A stretch of DNA of 64,000 nt from Adineta steineri (lineage: Eukaryota > Rotifera > Eurotatoria > Adinetida > Adinetidae): contig CAJNOI010000006.1 in NCBI GenBank assembly GCA_905250115.1, positions 112,803 to 176,802 of the forward strand, in the 5' to 3' direction. The position numbers were made by a program, and so were the translations under genes. Every line of letters begins with the position of its first letter. Position 1 is the stretch's first letter. A model generated the notes under the pieces. It was not told the DNA's origin and did no database searches. It saw nothing but the letters and a program-made list of their open reading frames with translations. Positions 51,001-62,891 of this stretch are shown one piece after another.

Positions 51001-53203
51001 CCTTGCAGAGACCAGTGACGGAGACAAGAAGGTGAAGTGAGTTAGTAAGAGCTCACAGATCCTTCCAACCTCTCAGACCTATCACACTCTAGTCACTACC
51101 TAAAGACATTTATAAAAGCGAGGATTCGTTTGAGTTTGAAATTAATCTCACTAGGGTCGTTATTTCAATGTTATTTTGTGTACAACTATAAAACATCTTA
51201 TGTCGTTAATGTCTTTTTCATCATTTCTGAGAAATGTTATTAATTTCTTCGATGAAATCACCGATATGACTTTACTTTGGTCAAAGAACGCATGAGTCTT
51301 TTGTCACGAGTTAGAAAATCAGGATGCGGAAAGAGAAGGAAGCGGAGATGCCCTATTTACCCATAAAAAAAGTATGATCCAACTCGCTCCAGGCAGTTGC
51401 TCGAGAGAAAGGATAAAAAGCAATGCCCTATTTCATCCTAAAAGGGCAATGGAACGATGGCGAAAATATAAAAGAAATTTCATTTCTTCGTTTGAAAAAA
51501 CGTGATGTCACATAATGGATAGAACCTTTTTATCGATTTTCTGTTTGAAAGGTCATCAATTAATTTTCAATCGTGGAACAAGGCTTACTTTCATATATCT
51601 TTACATTATTTCCGTTGCACTATTTTAAGAAAATGAAATTGATCCACATCATTCGTGTTAGATTGAAAAATTCACCGGTATTTTTTTACAAAAATTGCGT
51701 AAGACGTTAATTCTATTACGCGACATTGCATTTTTTTCTGTTGAACAAGCCATCATTATTTCATATTTTCTCGACTCCTAGGTTCAATAAAAGAGCACAT
51801 TGATTTTGAAAAAGAGAAATGTATTACGACAGTAGTTGAAAGAGCGTGTGAAAAAATACAAGAAGGTATAAAGGAGAAGAGTACATTGCAAATGGATCGT
51901 TGATTTAACTACGCTCCAAAATAAAATAACTTTAGACATCATCGAGCGGTAGCAAACGATTGACAACAAACTTTATTACAAGTTGCTCTGATAAGAAATT
52001 ATTATGTTTCGTAAGTTGAACCATAAATGCCCGATAGACTAATAATCCATATACATCATCAGTCTCTGTCGATAGCCTTCGAAAATTGAAAAAAGCTTCT
52101 TTTTTCTAATCTTCACTTTATTTTCTTTACTGTTAGTCAAACCATGTAAAAATTTGACCTTCGCAACAGCAGTTTCATATTCATTTGTCTCTAACTTGAA
52201 TTCGATCGCTGCTGGTGATCTGGACGGTGATGGCCGACCAGATCTTCTCGTTCCCATCTATACTAGGAGCGCCGTAAGTGTGCTCTTTGGAACCAGTAAT
52301 GGAAGTTTCGGATCGCAAAAAATGTTTCCAACCGATTCCGGTCCGATGTGGGCTGCTGTCGTATATGATAATGACCGCGGTCGAATAGATCTTGCCGTTA
52401 TCAACAATCTAGCAAACACTATGAGTATACTATATGGATATAACAGTGGGAGTTTCCGATCACAAGCAATACTTTCAACGGGTTTTAGTCCACGCGCGAT
52501 CGTTGTCGGGGATTTTAATGAGGATGGGCGACTAGATTTAGTCGTTGCTAACGCCAACTCAGCTAACGTGGGAGTGTTCCTTAGAACTGATAGTGGAAAT
52601 TTTGCAACACAAACAACATATCCCTCCGTCGCTAGTCCATACTCCATTGCTGTTGGTGATTTCAATGGTGATGGTCATCTAGACTTTGTCGTTGTGGGTT
52701 TCTATTGGGCAATTATGAGTGTGCTTCTTGGAACCGGCAATGGGAGTTTCGGATTACCAACAATACTTTCAACGGGTTCTGTGGGTTGGTCGATCGCTAC
52801 CGGTGATTTTAACGGCGATGGCCGACTAGATATTGTCATTGCCTACTTTAGTTCGGCTAGTGTGGGAGTGCTCCTTGGGACCGGCAACGGATCTTTTGGG
52901 CTACAAAAGACATTTTCAACTGGTCGGAGCCCGCAATTCGTCACTGTCGGTGATGTTGACGGTGATGGCCGATTAGATCTTATCGTTCCCAATTCTAGTG
53001 GTATGGCTGTGAGTGTGTTACTTGGAATTGGCAATGGTAGTTTCAAATCACAAATGACGTTTTCAACTGGTTCTGGTTCTTCGCCGTACTGGCTCGTTGT
53101 AGCTGATTTTAATGCCGATGGTCGATTAGATTTTGCTGTTTCAGACTCAAGCAGTAAGAACGACTGTGCATACATTCTTTTGAATACATGCCAGTCATTA
53201 TGA
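45029..53203 (+). CDS. mosaic membrane protein: three tandem cysteine-rich membrane modules, TM, Ser/Thr stalk, FG-GAP propeller
   Basis: Seven exons: 45029-46340, 46413-47750, 47804-49059, 49290-49465, 49518-49654, 49996-50169, 52137-53203. All phases agree and the sum is exactly 1,819 codons plus stop. Exons 1-3 each encode one copy of a module of about 420-445 aa. Each has a short basic cytosolic lead (LNLFK or LNVFD), a transmembrane helix after TRIYI or TRVYL, and an ectodomain with CPC, CSSxF or CASxF, a CxC...C cluster and QCxPxSC. A hydrophobic stretch IIGLxGGLxxxLRxLVPFLV closes it. Exons 4-5 give a linker and one more helix (LVGFALCMLVAAAIIIPSVYL). Exon 6 is a Ser/Thr stalk. Exon 7 holds seven FG-GAP/VCBS repeats, most with Ca2+-loop motifs such as DGDGRPDL, NEDGRLDL and NGDGRLDI. 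This predicts a surface protein carrying an extracellular propeller; its function is unknown. An unseen upstream exon is possible. Confidence 0.8.
49150..49206. repeat. GT-rich hairpin in an intron of the mosaic gene
   Basis: Left arm 49150-49169 (GGTGTGTGAGGGTGTGGATG) pairs with 49187-49206, 17 of 20 positions, with a 17-base loop. It contains TGTGGG, the unit reported for bdelloid telomeres. A related hairpin lies at 53690-53747. Confidence 0.6.
50170..52136 (+). other. 1.97-kb intron of the mosaic gene
   Basis: The longest intron in the window, separating the Ser/Thr stalk exon from the propeller exon. No additional open exon and no complete transposon seen. Two similar segments with ATGCCCTATTT (near 51347 and 51424) form a short imperfect direct repeat. 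Confidence 0.5.
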
Positions 53204-54096
53204 TTCTAATTCGGACTTATATATTGCCGGATGTTCTCATTTTACGCTTAATGCTTTCAATATAATATTATAATTGCTTTTTGTTACTCACTTTCTCATC
53301 ACTACAAAAAATAAAGTATACACACATATTCTAACCAAAATTATTATGGTATTTTTAGGATAAGGGTGAATATTGACTAAACAATTCCTTTGAATTCATT
53401 CTGTTATGTTCTATATGCGTCGATATCTTTTCTACTATGCGAAACGAGGATAAATACATTCAGGTCATGCAGGAGAAAAAACGAGTAGCCATTCATTTCG
53501 CCCCCTTATAGTTCATCCCATTTTGTTTTGTCCCAATCATCTCTCATCTCATGATTGCACCGATTTACCTTTTACAACTATGTTGAACTGCAATATTATA
53601 TCTGGTGAATCATCACGGTTTTGAAAGAGCAATGAAGAATGAATAGCTGCCCTCTGCCCGCCATTTGTTTACCCCCGCTAGTCGTTATTGTGTGGGTGCG
53701 GATGTCCGCTCTCTTAGGTCATGCGTACATCCACATCCACCCCACACTCACATCCTCTTGGAGATACTCTCGCTAGTTTAGGTGGCGTGTATCTTCATAT
53801 TGACACATTTTTGTTTTAATTAGCCTTGAATAGTATCCTTATCGTTTTTACTCCATCATTCTCATAAAGAATATTATTAATCGATATTTATATCTTGATC
53901 GATATCATACTATAACGATGCCAAAATACTCTAGAAAGAAAAGAAATTAAATCAAATATTTTAATGCTGTAAGTATGACGAAGAAAACCGTATGGGAACT
54001 AATTCGTATGACTATAAATAAAGTGCAGATAAATACGACTCTTACTTTTGTTTTTTCTTTAATTCAATTGTAAAAATACTGTGTTATATTATCCCC
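53204..54096. other. intergenic
   Basis: About 890 bases after the mosaic gene. AAAATAAAG near 53308 may be its polyadenylation signal. The only structure seen is the GT-rich hairpin at 53690-53747. Confidence 0.55.
53690..53747. repeat. GT-rich hairpin
   Basis: GTGTGGGTGCGGATGT (53690-53705) is complementary, with a small bulge, to ACATCCACATCCACCCCACAC (53727-53747). It resembles the hairpin at 49150-49206. Confidence 0.5.
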
Positions 54097-54309
54097 ATGC
54101 GTTCTTTAACACGGACTCTGCTTATATTTGGATTGCTAGCATCGCTTTTGATGATTTATACAGTCGAAGCTGGATCTATTCTTTCGGCTCTTGGTGAAAA
54201 ATTGGACAAAACTGACGACTGTGCACCACCAGGTGCTGTATGTGATGGAAAAATACCGTGTTGCAATATTAAGTGTCGAGTCAACTGGGGTGGAGCGTGG
54301 TGCACGTAG
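54097..54309 (+). CDS. small secreted cysteine-rich peptide, knottin-like
   Basis: Single exon, 70 aa. Residues 1-25 form a clear signal peptide (LLIFGLLASLLMIYTVEA). A short propeptide-like stretch follows, then six cysteines at 42, 49, 55, 56, 60 and 69: C-x6-C-x5-CC-x3-C-x8-C. This spacing fits the inhibitor cystine knot (knottin) fold, which is found in antimicrobial, protease-inhibitor, signalling and venom peptides. The actual role cannot be told from sequence. The last Cys is one residue from the C terminus. TATAAATAAAG near 54013 may belong to its promoter. Confidence 0.7.
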   Translation: MRSLTRTLLIFGLLASLLMIYTVEAGSILSALGEKLDKTDDCAPPGAVCDGKIPCCNIKCRVNWGGAWCT

Positions 54310-54771
54310 AAACAAGATACTTTCCATAGATGGATCTTTATTCATTTTTTTTAAATAAACTCATCTATTGATTACAACACTCGTAACCTATGTGTTTTGA
54401 ATTGAAAGGAAAAAGTAATCATTGAATAGTCTACTTTACACAAAAATAGAGAATTATGAAATTCGGGGCATTGTAGATGTCTTTTTTTTATATTATAAAC
54501 GCTTTGTTAAAGCCACGTGGACGTTATTTACCTAAAAGTAGAAAGGAAGAAGATAAAATTCAAGCGACATTTTAACAACATTTGAAAAAAATGAAAAATG
54601 AAATAACAATAACAACCAACGAAATCAATAGCTGGTAAAAGATAATATTGAATAAGATTTCATTTATTTATGGACTTAATTTTTACTGCATCAATCTCTA
54701 ATATTTCAAAATTTGTGTTCTATACTCTCAATAAATACTGTTCATTACATTGTAGATTTTCTTTATTAACT
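54310..54771. other. intergenic / 5' leader
   Basis: About 460 bases. An in-frame upstream ATG at 54670 would extend the next gene by 34 residues. A splice-acceptor-like ATTGTAG at 54749-54755 instead suggests a 5'-UTR intron or trans-splice site. Confidence 0.5.
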
Positions 54772-55578
54772 ATGAGCATGATATTAAATCAACCCTGTCG
54801 CCACAGTTATAACAGTAATAAGAAAGAGAATGAAATTCGTGAGATATTCTATCATCATTGGGAGAAATTGAAAAATCAAATGGAAGTAACCATTAACGAA
54901 ATACAAATGTGGCAATCTCGATGTATACAAGAAATCAAAATGCATGTTAATGAGCAACTTCACATTCTTAGATGTGATTATGATCGTCAACGACGTTTTT
55001 TTGATGAGAAACGTAATGAAAATCTTCATACAGCAAGTTTTTTTTATAAATCAAAACAAACTACTGAATTTAATGAACTACGTAATGCTTGTCAGTTATT
55101 GCAGTTTCAAGTGGCACAACTCACATATGTGCGCAAAGAACTAGATCGTCCTGAAGTAATTACTGGCAAAGAACAGTTAAATTCACATCTATTTCCATCT
55201 GAAAATGGTCGAAGAAGATTGACGATTGGAGACGATGGCATAACGGCAAACAGTGAATATAACATCGTAGAATCATCTTATAAACGATCATCATTCATTC
55301 CGACTGAAATGCAGTAAATTAATAGATAAAAATATGTTTTCTATTTTATGATTTTCAATTTCTTTCGTTTTAGTCAAAAGCCATCAGTTGCTTCATCTTT
55401 GATCGTAAATGATACACAAGTTCATCATACGAATAGTAATCAGCTTATTAGTAAATGTCCTATATGTTATATGATATTTCCATCAAATATGAGCTATCAT
55501 AATCGGCATCAACATATCAATGAACATATGATAGATGATCAAGATAGTAATACTAGAGACTTATACCATACATTCTAA
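54772..55578 (+). CDS. coiled-coil protein with C-terminal UBZ1-type zinc finger (copy 1)
   Basis: Two exons, 54772-55313 and 55374-55578, total 248 aa. The N-terminal 130 residues are helical and highly charged (HHWEKLKNQMEV, then YDRQRRFFDEKRNENLHTAS), probably a coiled coil. The second exon encodes a zinc finger near the C terminus, CPICYMIFPSNMSYHNRHQH with INEHM: CxxC, FP and HxxxH spacing as in the TAX1BP1/CALCOCO (UBZ1) fingers, which bind ubiquitin in selective autophagy receptors. LIR or SKICH parts are not seen. A tandem paralogue follows 200 bases on. The short leader ATG is chosen because an acceptor-like site lies between it and the upstream ATG. Confidence 0.7.
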
Positions 55579-55778
55579 TATCGAGAGAGAATATTGATCA
55601 ATAACAGAAAATCCCCAAAATACGCATGTTACAAAAATGTAACAACCAAATTTTCGTTCTTTGCCCTCATGTAAAAAACATGTGCGTAAATAAAAAAAAT
55701 GCAGAATTATATTTGTTGTTTTTGTTCTTTCAACTATTGTTTGCCAAGATATTCGTCGATAAGAAAGATTTTCATAGT

Positions 55779-56466
55779 ATGGCGGACAATGCTCCAATAC
55801 CTCTTCCTCGTAAGAAATCGTCGCAAGAGAATGACTACTTTAATGAAATGAATAATATATTTTCGAAACATTGTGAGACTTTAGACAATGAATGGGAAGA
55901 AGCAACGAATCAAATAGACAAATGGTGCACTGAGAACACTGAAAAAATTACTAATCATGCGAATCAACAAAAACACCTTCTTAACGATGCTTATAACCAG
56001 CAGAAACTTCTTTTTAGAGAACAACGTAATGAAAATCTTGAAACTGCTAATATTTATCATACTGCAAAACAAGATGATCTGTTTAACGAGTTACTTGAAG
56101 CATGTCAATCATTAAAATATCAAATAGCTACATTTAGATATCCAAAGTATGAAACAGTGTATCTAGAAGTCATAAGCACTGCTAGAGATGCAGCTAGGCG
56201 TCGAAGAAGAATGAAAAAGATTGCTGATGACAAGGTAGAAATAAATAACGATATAAAAACTTCCAACTCTGAACAAACAAAGTATGTGTTTATATCAAAA
56301 CGTTTCTTTGTTATGATGCTTTCAAATTTGATTTTTTAGCGAACAACAGTCATCAAAAGCAGAATCTAAGACTATGAGTGATAAATGTCCTATGTGTTTT
56401 ATGATCTTTCCAATAAGTATGACGTATGATGATCGTCAACAACATGCCAATGAGCATATGGAATGA
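55779..56466 (+). CDS. coiled-coil protein with C-terminal UBZ1-type zinc finger (copy 2)
   Basis: Two exons, 55779-56281 and 56340-56466, total 209 aa. Same architecture, intron position and intron phase as copy 1. Shared segments include RNENLETANIYHTAKQ against RNENLHTASFFYKSKQ, FNELLEACQSLKYQIA against FNELRNACQLLQFQVA, and the finger CPMCFMIFPISMTYDDRQQH with ANEHM against CPICYMIFPSNMSYHNRHQH. The N terminus is different (MADNAPIPLPRKK). It lacks the tail that follows the finger in copy 1. The two are diverged tandem duplicates. Confidence 0.7.
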
Positions 56467-56649
56467 TAATTAGTATATTGCAGACTCTGTTCATTTTCGT
56501 CATGACTATTAAATGAAAACAAAATGTTTGCTGATTGATTTTATTGTTCATAAATTAACAAACAAAGCAGACGTTTTATTTTCTTTTCAGAAAAGGCTTT
56601 ATATGCTCCTATAAAAACACAACACTGTACAAAAAAAAAGAGTTTATTT

Positions 56650-59600
56650 TTAATCATCGACAGATCCATAATCGAGATTGTCATCAATTTCTTCTGCATA
56701 TGCATGATTTTTTCCTAATTGTCCTTGTTGTTGTTGTTGTCGTCGACGATCATTTTGGTTGTCACCATCATTGTCATCATCATTATTATATGTGTTACTA
56801 TCTGCTTGACCCACTTTACGTCCAGTTGCAGTATAGATAGCCGATAGTATATTTGGATTAATATAATGAGAAAAATAACGTTCAGAAATATGTTCTTGTA
56901 ACTCATCAAGTAACATTCCAGCCTAGTTTTGAAAATATAGAAAATAAAAAGAAATTTAATGAAAATAATTTTTATTATACTTGTTTATATTTTTCACGTC
57001 GTCCAAAATGTTCAATTAATATTCCATAAATATCACCTGGATGAACACCCGTCAATATTTTTGGATCACTTAATAAAGTAGCGAATTCACGAGCACCTGT
57101 TTCAGGATCACTAGTATACCGACTAAACAAAAACATTAGAATATATATATACGCAAATTCATTAACTTACTCTTTAGCATCAAGAAATCGTTTAATATTT
57201 CGACATTTCAATTCAAGTTCTTGCAATGTTTCATCTTTTGTAAATGTATTTTCTCCATTATCTCTTAATATTTTATATGCTTCCATTAATGCCTCTAGAA
57301 AAATATTTAGATAATAATAATGATGATTAAAATTTTATACTACCTAAAGCTTTTGTATAATCTCGATATTCTTCAATTTCAATCTAAAAAGAAATGAAAA
57401 TAGATGTGTACAAGTTTAATTCAAATATTTTAATCATACTTGTGCACACATATCATAAAATTGTGCAAGTTTTTCATATGCTCTTGCTTTTTTATAAAAA
57501 TTCATTATATTTTGTAATGCATCTGGATATTTTTTCCAATCCAATGTTTTCAAATAATCAGCAGCAAGTAAATAAACTTCACGGTTACGTGCAACATTTG
57601 CAAATATTGTTATACGTTCAACATCACCTGAATGTATTAAAGCACGTATTGACTATAAACAAAAAAAAAGAAAATAATTCAAAGTTTAAAAAATATAGTA
57701 TTCTACTTTTGTCTTATTGCCAGCATCAAGATATTTCTTTGCTGCACCAGCATATGCTCCTTGACTAGCAGCTAAATCACCTAATTTCTCACATATAGCT
57801 TGATATTTAGGCATATCTTCTTCATTTGTAGCTAAAATATATAAATAATAAAACAAAGATTATTGAACAACTAGTCTTACGTTTAGCAGGACTTAATCGT
57901 TCAAGTAATTCTTCTGATAATGGAATTTCATTTTTTATAGCTAAGTCAGCTGCTTCATCAACCTATTTAAATCGAATTATAAATAACAATAAAATATTTC
58001 AAATAAAAACAAACTCGATCAATAGCAGCAAGTAAATCAACAGCTTTGTCGAATTGTTTTAATTGCATAAAATAATCAGCCATTCGAGTAATTTGAGTTG
58101 GATCAGCAGTTTTACCAACACTAATTTAAAATAAATAAGTTGATTCGTTAGTCTTTTTATAGAATCTACCTATCAGCAATCTGTGCTAATGCTGAATATC
58201 GTTCATGTCTAAATGCTAAGTCAATTGCTTTCGAAGTTAATCCAGCCTAAATTATAGAATTTAGTTTATATTTGTTTTTTTGAAAAATATACTTTATGAT
58301 AGAGTAAAATTGCACGATCTTCTTGCATAGGTAATGTTTGAAAGTATCGTGCTGCTTCAAGCATATCATCTGGTGTACCTTGTACAGCAATATTAGCCAT
58401 ATATTCATCCAATCGATTATCCCGACAAAGTCGCATCGCATTACTAATAGCTGATGCTTGTTGAAAATAAGCAATAGCTTGTTTAAAATCACCTTTCTTC
58501 TCAAAATGACGTGCCATATGGTAACAAGCAGCTTTATTACCAGTATCTGAACATAATTCCATAGCCTAAAATCATTTTTATATGAAAATAAAATTTTTGT
58601 TTTTGATGGAAAAAATTTTTACTTTATCAGGTTGATCTTGTTCACAAAGTAATCGACAAAGTGATAAATTATCATCTGCTTTTCGGTAACATCCAAGTGC
58701 ATCTTCAATTTTACCACGACTTTCAAAATAACGACCCCACCAACGAAATAATTTTCTAAATGAATATAATCAATTACATAGAATTGAATCAAACAACATA
58801 CGGATCATTTTTGTTTGCTGTATATGCTTTATATCCTGCCATATCTTTTCGTTCAATGAACATTCTTCGTACTTCTGTTGCTTGTGTTCCAGATTTTTCA
58901 TAACTATTCATAAAAGAAATCAGAAGTTTGTAATCGATTAAAAATAATTTTCTTAGATTTACTATTCAATAGCTTTTTCCGTTTGATTATTTTCTTCAAG
59001 ATGTTTTGCATAATTATAATATGTATTACGTAAATGAATACGATCAAAATTTGTTGCTATATCCATAGCTTTTCCCCATTCATTTGTTGATTGATATAAT
59101 TGATTGAGAAGATCATATTGTTTTGATTGAAGTAAAATTTTCTCTGCCTCTTCCTTTAGAAGAAAGAAAGAAACATAATATAATTTTAAGTAATTTGAAA
59201 CAAATTTACTTTCATATTTAAATGTATAGCTAAAATAGCTACTTTCATATCTGCATTATCTTGATCAATAGCACGTAAAGCTCGTGCACCACGAAATAAA
59301 CCCATTTTACCAAGACAAATCTTGGCGACATCAGCACGTCGATTTAATACACACATACGAGCTAAGTTTTCCCAAACACTTTCTCTAAATAAATAAATAA
59401 ATAAATAAATATTTAATTTAACTGTTTTTTTTTGAAGAATATTTTTCAAACTTTTTTATAATTTTTATTGCTTTAAATGCAGCATCAAGATCTCCTAATG
59501 TTAAATGATAACTAAAATTCATAATTGCTTCAACAATATTTTTCTCAAGACCATTAACACCAACAAAATCTCCCATTGTTTTACCAGTTAAATAATCTGA

Positions 59601-62600
59601 ATAGACAATACTATCTAGAAAGAATAAAAAATTAAAAAAATTAGTATTTTTTTTTTTTAATTTTATATACCGCCAAGCTCGGAATCAGTTAAAAAACCAT
59701 TTGACTGATTATCATGATTATTTGTATGAGGAATAAGACCACTTGCATCGAGTGTATCAAGTTTAGGAAGTTGAATACGAATACGAGAGTTTTTGTTTGA
59801 AAGATTGTCATCAGTTGTATCCAATGGTTCAGCTTTGGTTCCTTGTAATGTTTGAGTTGATTTAATTGCATGTACATTTGATTCTGAATGTTTATCTCGT
59901 GTAACAAAGAAATAAAATGGAATTTTAATAGCCATTAATTGACGATAAGATGTATGACGTGGAAAAACTTCTTTTGGAACTATTTGATTGTCTGGTGTAC
60001 AAAACATACTTACAATAAATGATTCAGCCTAACAAAAAAAAAACATTTGTAACAATAATTTCTGAGAAAATATTTTACCAAATCTTCATGATTTGCTCTA
60101 GATGCTTCTCCTGTAACAGCAGTATGATTAGCTGCAATAGTTGAATCACCATCACCAACACCTCTACTTGTTAAAAGTAAATCATCTGTATTTAATGATG
60201 CACTTAAATCAAATTTTTGTTGATGTAAATAAATTTCTAATGCCATCAATCGAGAGTCTTCTGGATCCCATTGAACATTCGATGGATAACGACGATATTG
60301 TGGTGCATTTTTATTAGTATTATCTTTTAGCCGAATAAGACCATACTCTGTACCTGGTAATTTTTCTAGGCTAAAATCAAATATAGCCACTGTATCTTTT
60401 TCAACATCCCATATATAAAGTCGACTACTTGGTTGAAGATTTGTCTATTGAATAATAAAAGAATTTTATACAAACAAAAAGAAAAAACTTAGTTACTTGT
60501 GATGTTAAAACTGTTACTTTTGTTCCATTACAATTCACTGCTAATTCTCGTATTGAATCAACAGATGGTGTGTGTGAATTAATATTTAATGTTTTTCCAA
60601 TTGGTCGTAATTCACTAATATGACGGAAGAAAATCTTAAATTATTGTTGAATTATATGTACTTACCGACGAGATATATCGAAAACTTTTACATAACCTTT
60701 GGTTGAACCAATAACAAGGAAAGATGCATTTGAATTCATTCTATTAACTTCACCTTCATTTTGAGCAAATGTTAATGATTGTCGAGATGTACCCTATGAA
60801 TATATAATAGAAATTTATTTGTAAATTAATTTATAAGATTTTTACTTGAAATGACGTAACATTAATACGACCATTTTCATGTACGAATAAGAGTTGATCG
60901 AAAAGAATTACATTTGTTGGTGAACAAGAAAAAGAACCTTTCTCAGTTCGAACAACTTTTTCATCATCTGATTTAGATGCATCACAAAGAAGTTCATAAA
61001 CACGAATTTGTTTTTTATTCCAAACAGCAACATAATTCTAAAACTTGATTATTAAAACGAAAAATATGTTTCAAACAAAAAAACGAACTTTTGAAACGCA
61101 TAAATTTTTAAATGGCATATCTAATTCTTCTTCTTTAACAATACTATATCGAAAAAATGCGACATGAATTACAGTTGGACTTAATTGAACAACAGCAAGC
61201 TAAATATAAGAAACAGATCAACATGAATGATTTAATAAATAATATTGAATAATTTACATTATCTCGATAAGCTGCTGACATATTTTCATTAGCCAAAATG
61301 AATAGTTGTGTATTTAAATTAGCAGCAAGAGAATTTCGTTGAGGACAATACTAAAAAAATGACGTATGTATTTAAACAAAGATCAATTTTTTGTTCAACC
61401 TTCAAAGTTCGAATAGGGACTCCAGCGGAAACTGCTTTGACTCGTTGAAGATTCCAATGTTTTTCCATATCTGTACTACGATGATTTGGTGTATAAATCC
61501 AAAATGCAATATTTCCTCGATTGGTACCAGCAGCAATAATTCCTAATATCAGAAAGAAACACATACACAATTTTATTCTAAGTCAATATACCTTTCATTG
61601 CACTGTAGGATACAGAAATCAAAGCTTCATTATTTGCAAAACCCATTGCTGGATTTAATCTCAGTAGAAGATTATTCGATGAAGCAAGATCAATCATACG
61701 TATTGTTGGTTCACCTGTTACATACGCAAATAAGCCTGAACCAATTAAAGTAAAATCGGAATCTGTTGGTCGACCAGATAATTTTCCCTAAAAATGATAA
61801 TAAAAGATTTTCTCTGTCTCTTATCAAATGTATCAACGTACAGATTGTGTTGGAATTAAAACTTCTGATTGTGCTTGTACTTCTTGAATATTATATTGTG
61901 TCATCATATTTGTCACAGTGATAACAATAAGAATATTATATTCATATGAATGTAATATACGTGCTACTCCATCATCAACTGAACAAGCTTTTCGTAATCT
62001 ATCTGTTACTATATAAACATTTCCTTTATCTGTACCAATAAAAAATAGTGTTGGATCACTAGTCTGTTGTCGACTTGTTTTCATAGCCAATAAATCTAAT
62101 GCAGTTTGATCACCTTCAACTGCTGCTCGAGCTAATTCACGATAATCTCTTTAAAATAAAAAAATTAATTGTATGTGTAATTTGTCTTTTTTTTTTTATA
62201 AATCTACGTACTGATCAGATCGACCTGCAGGTGATGATTTACTTAATACATAAGTGACAGCTTCACCAGGAACACTAACTTGTAAAATAACGCTCTGTTG
62301 AGATATTTGAGTCAAAGAATCAGCTTTCCATATGATTATTAGACCTTCCTAGAATAATATAATATTTGATTATGAAAATTCAAATAGAGAAAAGAATATT
62401 ATTTCTAAATTACTTGATCAGCTGATAAAAATTGTGTTCCATCAGTATTAAATACTAACGATGAGATACAAGCCTTATGCACAATAACACTTTCTAATCG
62501 ACGATTTGATCCATTCCATATCATTAATTCACCATCTAACACACACACACAAATTAAAATTCTTTAACAGAAAAACTTTTGTTTCATACCTGAAAAACCA

Positions 62601-62891
62601 ATAGCTAATGTTTTTTTAACTGGATGCCAAGCAATACAATACGCATTACTCGTATGTTGTACACGAGCTGCTTCATCATGTTCACCCTTATTTTGTAAAT
62701 AAAGTAAATTATATTAATGAATAAATAGAAACTAAACTTACATCTTCACCATAGAAGAATATATTTGTTCCAACATTAATCGAAGCTACAGCAAGAATAT
62801 TCAATGATGGATGCCATTCCATCAATTGAAAATGAGGTTGTTCGGAAAAATTTCCAGTTTCAAGTCTATGCTCAAAATATTGAGTTGCCAT
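56650..62891 (-). CDS. IFT140: IFT140, intraflagellar transport complex A subunit
   Basis: Core IFT-A component for retrograde ciliary transport and import of membrane proteins. About 29 exons separated by introns of roughly 45-70 bases. The N-terminal half (62.9-60.0 kb) consists of WD40 repeats, beginning [15 protein letters not shown] with [16 protein letters not shown] as the first blade. The C-terminal half consists of TPR-like repeats. Family-specific segments include [20 protein letters not shown] with [75 protein letters not shown] with LYHK, and a C terminus with an acidic end ([16 protein letters not shown]). Human IFT140 is 1,462 aa and the size here fits. A Gln/Asp-rich insert lies near 56730-56800. 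Divergent from the FKBP gene across 312 bases. Confidence 0.92.

Noticed and set aside
52258-53175. Long antisense frames opposite the FG-GAP exon
   Set aside because: Repetitive mirror images of the propeller repeats; the sense frame has the clear domain.
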